Shown piece by piece: positions 1 through 9,493 of a stretch of 64,000 bases of DNA. Made by a program: the position numbers and the translations under genes. The stretch spans positions 147,254 to 211,253 of the forward strand of contig DUON01000019.1 of the NCBI GenBank assembly GCA_012838805.1, written 5' to 3'. This DNA comes from Clostridiales bacterium (GTDB taxonomy: Bacteria; Bacillota; Clostridia; Christensenellales; DTU072). The number at the start of each line of letters is the position of its first letter. Positions within the stretch are counted from its first letter, which is position 1. The notes under the pieces were generated by a model. That model searched no databases, had not been told where the DNA came from, and saw only the letters and a list, made by a program, of their open reading frames with translations.

Positions 1-2503
1 GGTGGGTGAGATAGACAACTTTGGACAGATTTTGCACACTTACCCCGCAGGTAGAATAGCCGATGTGTACGAACTGCCCCTTGTCGGTATGACAGGCGTC
101 ACCCATATATTGCCGTACGCTTTTTATTACAGCAATATCACGGCGATAAAAGCGCCCTCTACCTTGGCATTCATTCAGGAAAACGCTATTATTGTTCCCC
201 AGCTTGTATATATTGAGTTCAGCTCCGAGATTCCCGTGCCCACTTTCTCCAGGCTGTTCCCTGAATACAGTGCGCAATATGTAATAATAAACGAGCACGA
301 CACCGCCGATTACTCCACCTTTGGGTTCCCAGAAGGAGTTATGGTCAAGAGCAATGAAATAGATACATCCAGTCTATTGGGCATGATTGAAAACGGCGAG
401 GGCGACAAGTTTGTCTACCGCAATGACCATAGGGGCGTCTACATCGTGGCAGCGGAACGCGCCAAGGCGTCCTTGAATGTTCCCCATAATGTAACAATTG
501 GTGAAGATACCCTTGACATAATAGGTTTGGAAGGTCACGCCTTTAGGGGAAATATCCTTAAGGAGCTTATTCTTCCATATACCATTGAAACAATAAACGC
601 ATATGCACTTTACTATTGTACGGATTTAAGAAAGCTGACCTCCAACAGCTTGATACCTCCAGAATTGAGCTACCTATCCGAGGAAGAGCCCGAAGAGCTT
701 ATCAGTTTTCACCCCGATATATTTATAGAAAACTTGCTTATATTCGTTCCCGAAGAACAGCGGGATACATACGCCGACGAATGGCCCACCCATATTGATT
801 TTATAATACCTATCGGGCAGTATCCTCAAGTCGTATTTGAGCCCAACGGCGGCGACGAGCCCAGAGTCATAGACCCCACCACAGGCAACGAAATCGACAT
901 TACCCAAAGAGAAGATATCCCATATCTGCCCAGAACCGAAAGAAGAGGATATATGTTTGAGGGTTGGTATGAAAATGCGGAATTTGAGGGCGAGCCCGTC
1001 ACATTCCCATATACAAAATATAGGAATATTGTCCTATATGCAAAATGGGCGGTTCAGGAATTTGAAATCGTGTTCTTATCCCATGGCGGAAGTGAAATAC
1101 CCAGTATGTTGGTGAGATACGGCGAATCTTATGTATTGCCCGTTCCCCAAAGAGACGGCTATAACTTCTTAGGCTGGTTTGATGCCGCAGACGAAACCCT
1201 GCAATATACCGACCACGAGGGCATAGGTCTTGGCGTTGGAGAGGGAGAGGCGAACGGAACATGGGGGCTTATCCAAAATGAGGCTTTTGAACTTGTCGCT
1301 CGCTGGCAAGAAGCTGAATATATCGTCACTTATGACCCGAACGGAGGCGAGATACTTGACGGATACGGCAATCCCGTAACCCAAAAAATTGTTACATATA
1401 ACAATACCTTTACGCTTGATGTTCCTCAGAGAGAGGGATATGAGTTCAGAGGCTGGAGGGATGAATACAATACTCCCATTACCGACAATTCAGGCAAAAG
1501 CTTTGACAAGTGGCTGTTCTTTGAAAACAAGACCCTATATGCACGCTGGACAGCCTTGTCCTACAAGGTACAGTTTGACGACGGTTTTGGCGGATATTAT
1601 GACCAAATTGAAGTTACCTATGGCAGCGACGATTTTGAATTTCCCGTACCTTTCAGAGAAGATTCGGTATTCTTTGGCTGGTATGACGGAGTGGGCGGAA
1701 CGGGAACGCAGTATACCGACCAGTACGGAAAGGGCGTCAGAGCCTGGGATAAGGTCTCACAGAACGGCGACCCCATAACCCTATACGCTCAATGGCCGAT
1801 TGATATCTCCACAATTGCGGACTTTGAATTGATAAGGAACAATCCCGAGGGCAGCTATATCCTCACCAATGATATAGTCATCAATGTGGATTGGACTCCC
1901 ATTGGCATAGACGCCGACACTCCGTTTACAGGCATTTTGGACGGAAACGGCTACTCTATCCTTAATCTGACCTTGAACAGCCAGCATAATGGCTATCTGG
2001 GACTTATCGGATACAACAAGGGTATAGTCAGAAATCTGAATCTTGGCATAGTCTTTGAGGACGGGCAGCCCGATTATAGCGGCAAAGCTGAATTCAACAT
2101 CTATGGAAACAAGGAATTCTATGTGGGAGGCATAGCCGGCTATAACGAAGGGCTTATCCAAAATTGCCAAGTGGCGGCTATAATAAATGTCGAGCTCAAT
2201 GCAGACAACACCAATATGTATGTCGGCGGTGTGGCGGGCTATAACAGCGGAAGAATAGAAAACACCAAAGCAACCGTTGAGATTGAGGCTGAATTCGCTT
2301 ACGAAGTTATTTCGGAGGGCGAGAAATATATCGGCTCAATAGCGGGCTATCACGCCTTAGAGGGCATGATTGACGGCTGCTATTATAATAGGATAATGGC
2401 TTCCGCGGGCGAATCTTTCGCCTGCGGAAACGAAGAAGAGCCCGAAACCCTTGGGGGATACTATAACACCACGGGAACGGTAAGCGACGCTTTCTTCTGG
2501 TAG
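1..2503 (+). CDS. Large repeat-rich surface protein (BspA-type LRR, InlB B-repeats, GLUG repeats), 5' partial
   Basis: The open frame enters from the left edge (codon phase from base 2), so the N-terminus and any signal peptide are missing; 833 codons are visible, ending at TAG 2501-2503. Residues 1-270 resemble BspA-type leucine-rich repeats (for example ITAIKAP and LKELILP). Residues 279-600 hold about four Listeria-Bacteroides (InlB B) repeats, each with a GGW/GW core and a closing LYAKW, LYARW or LYAQW. Residues 670-800 hold GLUG repeats such as YVGGIAGYNEGLIQN and YVGGVAGYNSGRIEN. These modules occur in secreted or wall-associated adhesion proteins. The protein stops directly after the GLUG region with no LPXTG, dockerin or membrane anchor, so attachment would have to lie upstream. 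Exact function unknown. Confidence 0.85.
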   Translation, partial: VGEIDNFGQILHTYPAGRIADVYELPLVGMTGVTHILPYAFYYSNITAIKAPSTLAFIQENAIIVPQLVYIEFSSEIPVPTFSRLFPEYSAQYVIINEHDTADYSTFGFPEGVMVKSNEIDTSSLLGMIENGEGDKFVYRNDHRGVYIVAAERAKASLNVPHNVTIGEDTLDIIGLEGHAFRGNILKELILPYTIETINAYALYYCTDLRKLTSNSLIPPELSYLSEEEPEELISFHPDIFIENLLIFVPEEQRDTYADEWPTHIDFIIPIGQYPQVVFEPNGGDEPRVIDPTTGNEIDITQREDIPYLPRTERRGYMFEGWYENAEFEGEPVTFPYTKYRNIVLYAKWAVQEFEIVFLSHGGSEIPSMLVRYGESYVLPVPQRDGYNFLGWFDAADETLQYTDHEGIGLGVGEGEANGTWGLIQNEAFELVARWQEAEYIVTYDPNGGEILDGYGNPVTQKIVTYNNTFTLDVPQREGYEFRGWRDEYNTPITDNSGKSFDKWLFFENKTLYARWTALSYKVQFDDGFGGYYDQIEVTYGSDDFEFPVPFREDSVFFGWYDGVGGTGTQYTDQYGKGVRAWDKVSQNGDPITLYAQWPIDISTIADFELIRNNPEGSYILTNDIVINVDWTPIGIDADTPFTGILDGNGYSILNLTLNSQHNGYLGLIGYNKGIVRNLNLGIVFEDGQPDYSGKAEFNIYGNKEFYVGGIAGYNEGLIQNCQVAAIINVELNADNTNMYVGGVAGYNSGRIENTKATVEIEAEFAYEVISEGEKYIGSIAGYHALEGMIDGCYYNRIMASAGESFACGNEEEPETLGGYYNTTGTVSDAFFW

Positions 2504-2547
2504 AAGGTCAATAAATAGATTTTTATTGATATTTCGACGTATTTTAG

Positions 2548-2576
2548 TTTACATCGCCATTCAATTATGGTATATT
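2548..2576 (+). promoter_or_regulatory. Sigma-A promoter of rpsO
   Basis: TTTACA (2548-2553), a 17-bp spacer and TATATT (2571-2576). The predicted start near 2583 falls just before the structured leader of rpsO. Confidence 0.6.
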
Positions 2577-2584
2577 TAATCATG

Positions 2585-2627
2585 TGCCTTTAGCTATGTA
2601 AGGATTCGCTCCTAAAGGATCTTACAT
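2585..2627 (+). promoter_or_regulatory. Candidate S15-binding rpsO leader with possible pseudoknot
   Basis: TGTAAG (2597-2602) pairs with CTTACA (2621-2626). CCTTTAG (2587-2593), just upstream, is perfectly complementary to CTAAAGG (2612-2618) inside the hairpin loop, so the two helices can form a pseudoknot. Ribosomal protein S15 represses its own mRNA through leader structures in many bacteria. The structure is read from the sequence; S15 binding is inferred from position. Confidence 0.5.
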
Positions 2628-2667
2628 TGCTTAAGGTGAATAAAGAAATATTTTTAGGAGGTTGGAT

Positions 2668-3411
2668 ATGGAAGATCTGACAAAACAAGCTGAAGAAAAA
2701 GCTGTTGAAAAAGAAGAAAAGGTATCTGAAAATGTCGAGCAAGAGGGCAAAGAGGAAGCCGCTAAGGTAGAAAAAGAGGAAAAGACCCTGCCCGAAGAAA
2801 AGACCGAAAAAAAGGCAAAAGAAGCCAAAAAAGCTGACAAAGAAGAAGCCAAACCCAAACAAGAAAAAGCCGAAGAGCTAGAAAACAAACCTGAACCAAA
2901 GGCTGAAACCCCTCAGGAAGAAAAGGTCGAAGAAAAGGCAGAAGAAAAGGTCGAGGAAAAAGCTGAAGAAAAGGCAGAAGAAAAGGCTGAAGAAAAGAAC
3001 GAGGAAAAGGTCGAAGAAAAGGCAGAAGAAAAGACCGAAGAAAAGATCTCAGAACCCATAAAAGAAGAGACTGAAGTCGAAATTGAGGCGAAAAAAGAAG
3101 CTGCTAAAGTCGAAGAAGAAAAGACTTTGAAAGCAAAAAAGGCAAAGCCTGAAGAGAGCAAAAAAACAAAAATAATTCAAAAGTTCAGAAGAGCTGAAAA
3201 CGATACGGGCTCTCCCGAAGTTCAAATCGCTCTTTTGACCGAGAGAATAAACCACTTGAACGAGCATCTCTCAGTTCACAAGAAAGACTTCCACTCCAGA
3301 AGAGGACTTTTGAAAATGATAGGTAAGAGAAGAAGACTTTTGAAGTACTTGAGAATAAAGGACATCGAGAGATACAGGGCGCTTATTGCCGAACTAGGTT
3401 TGAGAAAGTAA
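2668..3411 (+). CDS. rpsO: 30S ribosomal protein S15 with long Lys/Glu-rich N-terminal extension
   Basis: The last ~85 residues are a standard S15, a 16S rRNA-binding protein of the 30S platform ([20 protein letters not shown], then [14 protein letters not shown]). They are preceded by about 160 residues that are almost only Lys, Glu, Ala, Val and Pro, including eleven perfect-phase EEK-X repeats encoded by a 12-bp tandem repeat (2917-3048). Normal S15 is about 89 aa. AGGAGG (2656-2661) lies 6 nt before ATG 2668; the in-frame TTG at 2662 abuts it and is too close. There is no stop between extension and S15. The extension is probably disordered; its role is unknown. pnp follows, as in many bacteria. 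Confidence 0.9.
   Translation: MEDLTKQAEEKAVEKEEKVSENVEQEGKEEAAKVEKEEKTLPEEKTEKKAKEAKKADKEEAKPKQEKAEELENKPEPKAETPQEEKVEEKAEEKVEEKAEEKAEEKAEEKNEEKVEEKAEEKTEEKISEPIKEETEVEIEAKKEAAKVEEEKTLKAKKAKPEESKKTKIIQKFRRAENDTGSPEVQIALLTERINHLNEHLSVHKKDFHSRRGLLKMIGKRRRLLKYLRIKDIERYRALIAELGLRK
2917..3048 (+). repeat. 12-bp tandem repeat encoding EEK-X, 11 units
   Basis: Eleven consecutive 12-bp units of the form GAA GAA AAG NNN lie in frame inside rpsO. The fourth codon varies (Val, Ala, Asn, Thr, Ile), which suggests slippage-driven expansion of a low-complexity segment. Confidence 0.9.
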
Positions 3412-3430
3412 CAAACTTTTATAATTAAAT

Positions 3431-3463
3431 AAAACGGGGTTGGTATCTCAACCCCATTTTATT
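3431..3463 (+). terminator. Intrinsic terminator after rpsO
   Basis: GGGGTTG (3436-3442) and CAACCCC (3449-3455) form a perfect 7-bp stem with a 6-nt loop, followed by ATTTTATTAT. It separates rpsO from pnp. Confidence 0.85.
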
Positions 3464-3549
3464 ATATCAGAATGAAGGTAAAGATTTTATTTTCAGGATA
3501 TGGTTACTTAATTAAGGAAATAATAAAAAGAAAAATATATAATGAAACA

Positions 3550-3576
3550 GCTTGCTGGGAGGCAAGCGATAGGAGG
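3550..3576 (+). promoter_or_regulatory. Hairpin next to the pnp ribosome binding site
   Basis: GCTTGC (3550-3555) and GCAAGC (3562-3567) form a small hairpin 4 nt before the AGGAGG (3571-3576) of pnp. In E. coli, pnp is autoregulated through a leader stem; a similar role here is only a guess. Confidence 0.35.
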
Positions 3577-3581
3577 ACTTA

Positions 3582-5666
3582 ATGAAAGAAAGCAAAATAT
3601 TCTCTACTACTGTAGGCGGCAGAGAAATGACAGTGGAGATTGGGGGATATTGTTCTCATTCCAATGGAGAGTGTTTGATAAGGTGCGGGGATACCGTGGT
3701 CTTAACCAATGTGACTATGGCGAAAGAACCCAGAGAGGGCATAGACTATTTTCCCCTTGGCGTGGACTTTGAAGAAAAGATGTATGCAGTTGGCAAGATA
3801 CCGGGCGGATTCAAGAAAAGGGAAGGGCGTCCCAGCGACAAGGCGATTATTACAAGCCGTTTAATAGACAGACCCATACGCCCGCTTTTCCCCAAAGGAT
3901 TTTTTAATGATGTATCGGTTGTTGCCACAGCACTTTCGGTGGACACCAACATACCCCCCGAAGCTTTGGCTATGATTGGAAGCAGCGTTGCACTTACCAT
4001 ATCCGATATACCCTTTAACGGTCCAACCGGCAGCGTAGTGGTGGGCTATGTGGACGGCGAATATGTCATAAATCCCGATAATGCCCAAAGAGAGAAGTCT
4101 CTCTTAAATCTTACCGTTTCAGGCACAAAAGACGCCATAATGATGGTAGAAGCGGGAGCAATGGAGCTTGAAGAGGAAATAGTCTTGAAAGGCATACTTT
4201 TCGGTCACGAAGAAATCAAAAAGATTGTAGCTTTCATCGAAGACATTCAGAAAGAAATAGGCAAGGAAAAAATACAAATAGACTATAAGCTTCCCACAGC
4301 GGAAATAGAAAAAGCAGTGAGAGACTATTCCCAAGAAAAGATAGCTTCCATATACCAGACTTTTATAAGAAATGAAAGAGAAAAGATAGAAGACCAAGTG
4401 ACCAAAGAACTTATGGACCATTTTGCGGAAATATTCCCCAATGAAATGGACCTTGTGGGCGAGGTCATTTACTCTATGAAAAAAGAATATGTCAGAAACA
4501 GAATAACCAAAGAGGGCATTAGACCCGACGGAAGAAAGCTCACCGACATCAGGGATATATGGTGCGAAGTTGGAATTCTGCCCAGAGTCCATGGAAGCGC
4601 AGTATTCACGAGAGGGCAGACACAGGCACTCACAACGACGACTTTGGGTACCATATCTGAGGTTCAGAAGCTTGAAGGACTTGACGACGAATATTTCAAA
4701 AGGTATATGCACCACTACAATATGCCCCCATATTCCACCGGCGAAGCAAAGCCTATGAGGAATCCGGGCAGAAGAGAAATTGGACATGGTGCGCTTGCTG
4801 AAAGAGCCCTTGAGCCAGTGCTTCCCACCGAAGACTGCTTCCCCTATGCCATAAGAACGGTTTCGGAGATTCTTTCCAGTAACGGCTCTACTTCCCAAGC
4901 CAGCGTTTGCGGGTCGTCATTATCTCTTATGGACGCCGGCGTGCCCATAAAAGCTCCCGTTGCGGGAATAGCTATGGGACTTATTAAGGATGAAGATACA
5001 GGCAAAATCTCCGTTATGTCCGACATTCAAGGTCTTGAGGACTTTTATGGGGACATGGACTTTAAGGTAGCAGGCACAAAGGACGGAATAACTGCTATTC
5101 AAATGGATATTAAGATTAAGGGCATTGATGAAGAGATTCTCACCAAAGCCCTTGAACAAGCAAGGGTAGGAAGACTGCATATCCTTGAAAAGATGAATGA
5201 AGTCTTGGACAAACCCCGCAAGAGCCTTAACAAATACGCTCCCAAGATTATCAGTTTCTTTATTGACCCCGAAAAGATAAAGGATGTTATCGGCAGCGGC
5301 GGCAAGGTGATAAACAAAATAATTGAAGAGACAGGCGTCAAGATTGACATAAACGATGAGGGCGAAGTATTCATAGCGTCATGCTACAACGAGGGTGCGG
5401 AAAAGGCGAAAGCGATTATTATGTCCATAGTAAAAGAACCTGAAGTCGGCGAAGTCTTTGAGGGCAAGGTCGTTAGGATTATGCAATTTGGAGCGTTTGT
5501 GCAAATCACCCCACAAAAGGACGGCATGATTCACATCTCAAAACTTGCACGCAGAAAGGTGAACAAAGTCGAAGATGTAGTCAATATCAACGACACCGTA
5601 AAGGTCGAAGTCATAAAGGTAGACGACAAAGGCAGAATCGACTTGAAATTAATAGAAAAACTATAA
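3582..5666 (+). CDS. pnp: Polyribonucleotide nucleotidyltransferase (PNPase)
   Basis: 694 aa, the usual PNPase length. It degrades RNA 3' to 5' by phosphorolysis and is a degradosome component. Two RNase PH-like domains (first ~ residues 10-230, second ~315-545, with FTRGQTQAL and the conserved GSSLSLMDAGVP region) are followed by a KH domain with IGSGGKVINKI near residue 567 and an S1 domain from about residue 620 (FGAFVQI). ATG 3582 sits 5 nt after AGGAGG. It follows rpsO but behind a terminator, so it probably has its own transcription start. A perfect terminator follows. Confidence 0.97.
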   Translation: MKESKIFSTTVGGREMTVEIGGYCSHSNGECLIRCGDTVVLTNVTMAKEPREGIDYFPLGVDFEEKMYAVGKIPGGFKKREGRPSDKAIITSRLIDRPIRPLFPKGFFNDVSVVATALSVDTNIPPEALAMIGSSVALTISDIPFNGPTGSVVVGYVDGEYVINPDNAQREKSLLNLTVSGTKDAIMMVEAGAMELEEEIVLKGILFGHEEIKKIVAFIEDIQKEIGKEKIQIDYKLPTAEIEKAVRDYSQEKIASIYQTFIRNEREKIEDQVTKELMDHFAEIFPNEMDLVGEVIYSMKKEYVRNRITKEGIRPDGRKLTDIRDIWCEVGILPRVHGSAVFTRGQTQALTTTTLGTISEVQKLEGLDDEYFKRYMHHYNMPPYSTGEAKPMRNPGRREIGHGALAERALEPVLPTEDCFPYAIRTVSEILSSNGSTSQASVCGSSLSLMDAGVPIKAPVAGIAMGLIKDEDTGKISVMSDIQGLEDFYGDMDFKVAGTKDGITAIQMDIKIKGIDEEILTKALEQARVGRLHILEKMNEVLDKPRKSLNKYAPKIISFFIDPEKIKDVIGSGGKVINKIIEETGVKIDINDEGEVFIASCYNEGAEKAKAIIMSIVKEPEVGEVFEGKVVRIMQFGAFVQITPQKDGMIHISKLARRKVNKVEDVVNINDTVKVEVIKVDDKGRIDLKLIEKL

Positions 5667-5765
5667 TCCGCATCCAAAAGGGGTGGGATATCCGCTATAG
5701 CTCACAAATTGACAGCACTTTGAGTAAAAACGGATATATTTATTAATAGCTCATAACAAAAGTAC

Positions 5766-5796
5766 AATATTGCCCGTCAAGGGCAATATTTATTTT
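5766..5796 (+). terminator. Intrinsic terminator after pnp
   Basis: AATATTGCCC (5766-5775) and GGGCAATATT (5781-5790) form a perfect 10-bp stem with a 5-nt loop, followed by TATTTT. Confidence 0.9.
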
Positions 5797-5975
5797 GTGA
5801 TAGAGAAAATATCACTTTTAAGAAAAAACCTAAAGCTTAAAAAACTTTCTATACAAAAATACAAAGCCTAATATCGTTTTTCTATAAGAAAAACATATCT
5901 AATTAGAAATCGCTTAAGTTAAATATCGTTCAATTACTCAACTACACCTCTTCCATAAAGAAGTGTAAAAGGGGT
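5797..5975. other. AT-rich intergenic stretch, nothing recognised
   Basis: About 180 bp of AT-rich sequence between the pnp terminator and the convergent minus-strand operon. I see no ORF with a ribosome binding site and no clear RNA structure. Confidence 0.6.
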
Positions 5976-5977
5976 GA

Positions 5978-6007
5978 AAGTTCCGCTTCAATATGAAGCG
6001 GAACTTA
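5978..6007 (-). terminator. Terminator of the LUD/GDPD/34-aa operon
   Basis: AGTTCCGCTTC and GAAGCGGAACT form a perfect 11-bp inverted repeat with a short AATAT loop. It overlaps the stop codon of the small minus-strand ORF and is followed on the minus strand by TTTCACCCCTTTT, a weak U-rich tail. Confidence 0.7.
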
Positions 6008-6109
6008 TCTTTTCATATTCTTAATTGCCTGCTGTACTTTATCGCTTTGTATAAGGAACAAAGAGCCAGCTGTACCCATTAACAAACCAATTAAAAAACC
6101 ACTTCTCAT
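6005..6109 (-). CDS. 34-aa single-pass membrane peptide
   Basis: The 34-residue ORF starts MRSGFLIGLLMGTAGSLFLI and ends in a charged tail (KVQQAIKNMKR). GGGAGG lies 7 nt upstream of its ATG on the minus strand, much better than any longer in-frame start. One N-terminal glycine-rich hydrophobic segment followed by a basic amphipathic tail resembles the start of YtxH-type proteins, but it is too short to assign. It is the last gene of a minus-strand operon and its stop overlaps the terminator stem. Function unknown. Confidence 0.65.
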   Translation of the reverse strand: MRSGFLIGLLMGTAGSLFLIQSDKVQQAIKNMKR

Positions 6110-6170
6110 AAAAAAACCTCCCTTATAAGTATGTGTATAAAGGAGGTTATATATATTTAGCAATATTTGG

Positions 6171-6899
6171 TTACTTTTCGTATTCTTGAGGCAAGAAATC
6201 CTCAAATATGATATTGCCCACACCGCTTTGGCGGGCGGTTTGGATATGGTCAGCGGACTTTATCGTCCAACTAAGCAGCTTCATGCCGTTTTTATTGACA
6301 GTATCTGCAACAACGGGAGTGGGCAGGTATTTTATATTAAACGCCAAAAAGTCAATCTTATACTTTCCGCATACCCTTTGAATTACTGTGTCATAAATGC
6401 GGTCGGGAATGGACTTTCCAAAATGGGTGGCAAGAAAGCCGATTAAGAATTCGGGTGCGTTCTGGCTGTACCACCTGACTGTGGACGGCGCAAAGCCTTG
6501 AACCGCAATCCAATCCTCATGCCCCTTAATAAGCTCATAGACCTTTTCTTCAAGTTTGCCTTTGGAGTATGACATCTTTATTTCAATTAAGAGTTTGGTT
6601 TTGCCTTGACACAGCTTAATGACATCTTTCAAAAGCGGAATTTTCTCACCATTGGGAAGAAAATATTTCTTGTTTCTCAAATCTTCGCTGGTCAAATCCT
6701 TTATTTTAATTGATTCCTTACACATCCTCTTCAAATTCGAATCATGAAATACTACCACTTCGTCGTCAGCCAAAAGCCGCACATCCAGCTCAATATAGTA
6801 GTTTTCTTTTAAGGCTCTTTTGAAAGCGCCCATTGAATTTTCAGGGACTTGTTTGTCATGAAGACCTCTATGCGCAAACGGTCTTTCTGTTATCCACAT
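6171..6899 (-). CDS. Glycerophosphodiester phosphodiesterase family protein
   Basis: 242 aa, a full single-domain GDPD TIM barrel that hydrolyses glycerophosphodiesters to glycerol-3-phosphate and an alcohol. The family signatures are present: HRG near residue 11 followed by ENS, and ELDVRLLADDEVVVFHD with the metal-binding E-x-D and catalytic His. There is no signal peptide or membrane segment, so it is probably cytoplasmic. GGAGG lies 8 nt before ATG 6899. It sits 29 nt downstream of the LUD gene in the same direction, so the two are probably cotranscribed. Substrate specificity is unknown. Confidence 0.9.
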   Translation of the reverse strand: MWITERPFAHRGLHDKQVPENSMGAFKRALKENYYIELDVRLLADDEVVVFHDSNLKRMCKESIKIKDLTSEDLRNKKYFLPNGEKIPLLKDVIKLCQGKTKLLIEIKMSYSKGKLEEKVYELIKGHEDWIAVQGFAPSTVRWYSQNAPEFLIGFLATHFGKSIPDRIYDTVIQRVCGKYKIDFLAFNIKYLPTPVVADTVNKNGMKLLSWTIKSADHIQTARQSGVGNIIFEDFLPQEYEK

Positions 6900-6928
6900 T
6901 TATGTATACCTCCAAAATATTTTTCTAT

Positions 6929-7531
6929 TTAATATCCAAGTTCTTGGTCTATGACAATGATATAGACATTTTTTCCGCTGGTGGGGTGGTGCTGAATGAC
7001 TGTTGCCTTGCACATAGTGTCAGGGCTGAAGCAGTATTCGCATTTTCCAGTGACCTTGCAAGGGGTCTTTTTGTCAAGTCTTACGGCGTTAGGGGGTGCG
7101 GCTTGGTCACGGCATCTTCTGATTCCTTCCTCTATGTCGGCTACGATTTTGTTCTTGCCTGCAACAACCAATATGTTTTCAGGTCCAAAAAGCATAGAGG
7201 CAACACGGTTTGCCCGTCCGTCGATATTGACAAGTTCTCCCGTCATCGTCAAGGCATTTGTACTGGTAATATACCAATCGGCGTCCATCATCTCTTTATA
7301 GAGCTTTTTATGATATTCTATGTCATATAAAGAACGGTGGAGCAGCTTATAATCGTCTTTTATGGCGTCCAAAAGCCCGATTTGGTCGACGGTCACGCTG
7401 CCCCCAAACCCAATGGACGAATTCTTCGGTATGAGTTCTTTTATTACTTGAATAGCTTGAGAAGAGTCTTTCACGAAAAAGGGTACGAATCCTCTTTTCT
7501 TAAGATTTTTTTCCAAAGTATCGAGTTGCAT
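6929..7531 (-). CDS. LUD domain protein (LutC/DUF162 family)
   Basis: 200 aa covering one LUD domain (IGFGGSVTVDQIGLLDAI near residue 40; TSTNALTMTGELVNIDG near residue 95; NILVVAGKNKIV near residue 125). LUD proteins include the LutB and LutC subunits of lactate oxidation, but stand-alone copies in clostridia have no proven function. A Cys-containing stretch (CKVTGKCEYCFSPDTMC, residues ~157-175) is seen near the C-terminus and could bind a metal or cluster. No lutA or lutB is nearby. It appears to be the first gene of the operon with GDPD and the 34-aa peptide. Confidence 0.85.
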   Translation of the reverse strand: MQLDTLEKNLKKRGFVPFFVKDSSQAIQVIKELIPKNSSIGFGGSVTVDQIGLLDAIKDDYKLLHRSLYDIEYHKKLYKEMMDADWYITSTNALTMTGELVNIDGRANRVASMLFGPENILVVAGKNKIVADIEEGIRRCRDQAAPPNAVRLDKKTPCKVTGKCEYCFSPDTMCKATVIQHHPTSGKNVYIIVIDQELGY

Positions 7532-7608
7532 TTTTCCTCTCTTTTATTCTTTTTTTATATATAATACCACAAAAAGATTAAGGAATAAAGAGTTATAACC
7601 AAAATTTA

Positions 7609-7637
7609 TTGCTATTTTCTTATTATTTATATATAAT
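7609..7637 (+). promoter_or_regulatory. Sigma-A promoter of lepA-hemW
   Basis: TTGCTA (7609-7614), a 17-bp spacer and TATAAT (7632-7637), about 55 bp before the lepA start. Confidence 0.7.
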
Positions 7638-7690
7638 GTATATTACTTTTACTTACTAAAAATACCAGATTTGGAGAACGCTTTATATTT

Positions 7691-9493
7691 ATGGATGACA
7701 GACAAAAAAATATCAGGAACTTTTGCATTGTGGCGCACATAGACCACGGCAAAAGCACGCTTGCAGACAGGATAATTCAGCTTACGGGCTCTATCTCTGA
7801 AAGGGATTTGAAAGAGCAGATTCTGGACACCATGGATTTGGAGAGAGAAAGGGGTATTACCATTAAGCTCACGCCCGTCAGAATGTTTTATAAATATAAA
7901 GACGAGGAATATATCCTGAACCTAATAGACACTCCCGGACATGTGGATTTCACTTATGAGGTATCAAGGTCGCTTGCTGCATGCGAGGGTGCAATATTGG
8001 TAGTGGATGCGGCGCAAGGCATTGAGGCGCAAACGCTGTCCAATGTTTATCTTGCTTTAGACAACGACTTGGAAATACTTCCCGTTATCAATAAAATCGA
8101 CCTTCCCGCTGCAGATACCGAAAAAGTAAAAAAAGAAATCGAAGATGTGATAGGGCTGGATGCGTCTTACGCCCCATTAATAAGCGCCAAAGAGGGGACG
8201 AACATAAAAGATGTCATAGAAAAGATAATAACTATGCTTCCTCCGCCGTCGGGAGACTTAAAAAAGCCCTTAAAAGCACTTATTTTCGATTCAATGTATG
8301 ACAATTATAAAGGCGCGATATGCAATATAAGAGTGGTGGACGGCTCAATAAAAGAGGGGGATATCATAAAGATGTTCTCAAACGGCAAGGTATTTGAGGT
8401 CACTGAAGTGGGCGTGTTCAGCCCCAAGATGACGCCTGTGGACAAGCTTCAAGCCGGCGATGTGGGATATGTCGCCGCAAGCATAAAAAATGTAAAGGAC
8501 ATCAACATAGGCGATACTCTGACCCATGCCAAGGACGGAGCTACCCAGCCCTTGAAAGGCTACAAAAAAATCAACCCCATGGTATTTGCAGGCATATATC
8601 CTGCAGACGGGGCAAGATACAACGATTTAAGAGACGCCTTGGAAAAGCTTAGCATAAACGATTCGGCATTGGTATTTGAGCCCGACAACTCAAAAGCCTT
8701 GGGATTTGGCTTCAGATGCGGTTTTTTGGGACTTTTGCATATGGAAATAATAGAAGAAAGGCTGGAGCGGGAATTTGATTTAGACCTTGTCACCACAGCC
8801 CCCAGCGTATCCTATATAGTCCACAAAGCAGACGGCAAACAAGTGGTGATCGACAACCCTACAAGCTTGCCGCCTGTTACCGAAATAGAAAAAATCATGG
8901 AACCCATAGTCAAGGCTCATATCTATTCGCCGCCCGAATATGTGGGAGCGATTATGGAATTGTGCCAAGACAAGCGAGGCAGCTTTATCGACATGACTTA
9001 TTTGGATACAAAAAGAGTCAAGATAGACTACCGCATACCATTAAGCGAAATAATTTATGACTTTTTTGATTTATTGAAATCCAAAACCAGAGGCTATGCA
9101 AGCTTGGACTATGAACTGGACGGCTATCAAGAAGAGAAATTGGTCAAACTTGATATTTTGCTTAACGGTGAAATTTGCGACGCCTTAAGCCTTATCGTGC
9201 ACCGTGACAAGGCGTACGCAAGAGGAAGACAAATCGCCGAAAAACTTAAGGATGTTATCCCAAGACACCTATTTGAGATACCCATACAAGCCGCTATCGG
9301 CGGAAAGGTTATTGCAAGGGAGACCGTCAAGGCACTTCGGAAAGATGTCTTGGCAAAGTGCTATGGCGGAGATATTACCAGAAAAAAGAAACTGCTGGAA
9401 AAACAAAAAGAGGGAAAAAAGAGAATGCGGCAAGTGGGCAGCGTGGAGATACCGTCGGAAGCGTTTATGTCCATTCTCAAATTAGACAAGTGA
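7691..9493 (+). CDS. lepA: Elongation factor 4 (LepA)
   Basis: 600 aa, the standard length. LepA is a ribosome-associated translational GTPase involved in back-translocation or initiation and biogenesis. G motifs are clear: [10 protein letters not shown] (G1, ~ residue 17), DTPGHVDF (G3, ~ residue 77) and NKIDLPAAD (G4, ~ residue 131). The LepA-specific C-terminal domain ends in [18 protein letters not shown] 7691 has a GGAG about 14 nt upstream, a long spacing, but the N-terminus matches the family. Its stop overlaps the start of hemW (GTGA), an arrangement common in Firmicutes. Confidence 0.97.
   Translation: MDDRQKNIRNFCIVAHIDHGKSTLADRIIQLTGSISERDLKEQILDTMDLERERGITIKLTPVRMFYKYKDEEYILNLIDTPGHVDFTYEVSRSLAACEGAILVVDAAQGIEAQTLSNVYLALDNDLEILPVINKIDLPAADTEKVKKEIEDVIGLDASYAPLISAKEGTNIKDVIEKIITMLPPPSGDLKKPLKALIFDSMYDNYKGAICNIRVVDGSIKEGDIIKMFSNGKVFEVTEVGVFSPKMTPVDKLQAGDVGYVAASIKNVKDINIGDTLTHAKDGATQPLKGYKKINPMVFAGIYPADGARYNDLRDALEKLSINDSALVFEPDNSKALGFGFRCGFLGLLHMEIIEERLEREFDLDLVTTAPSVSYIVHKADGKQVVIDNPTSLPPVTEIEKIMEPIVKAHIYSPPEYVGAIMELCQDKRGSFIDMTYLDTKRVKIDYRIPLSEIIYDFFDLLKSKTRGYASLDYELDGYQEEKLVKLDILLNGEICDALSLIVHRDKAYARGRQIAEKLKDVIPRHLFEIPIQAAIGGKVIARETVKALRKDVLAKCYGGDITRKKKLLEKQKEGKKRMRQVGSVEIPSEAFMSILKLDK

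Noticed and set aside
2662..2664. TTG start for rpsO
   Set aside because: It touches AGGAGG; the ATG at 2668 has proper spacing.
4119..4898. 259-aa minus-strand frame inside pnp
   Set aside because: It is antisense to a fully conserved gene, has no ribosome binding site and its composition mirrors the pnp codons.
9358..9489. N-terminal extension of hemW
   Set aside because: The open frame continues into lepA, but the residues match no HemW and GTG 9490 gives the family start.
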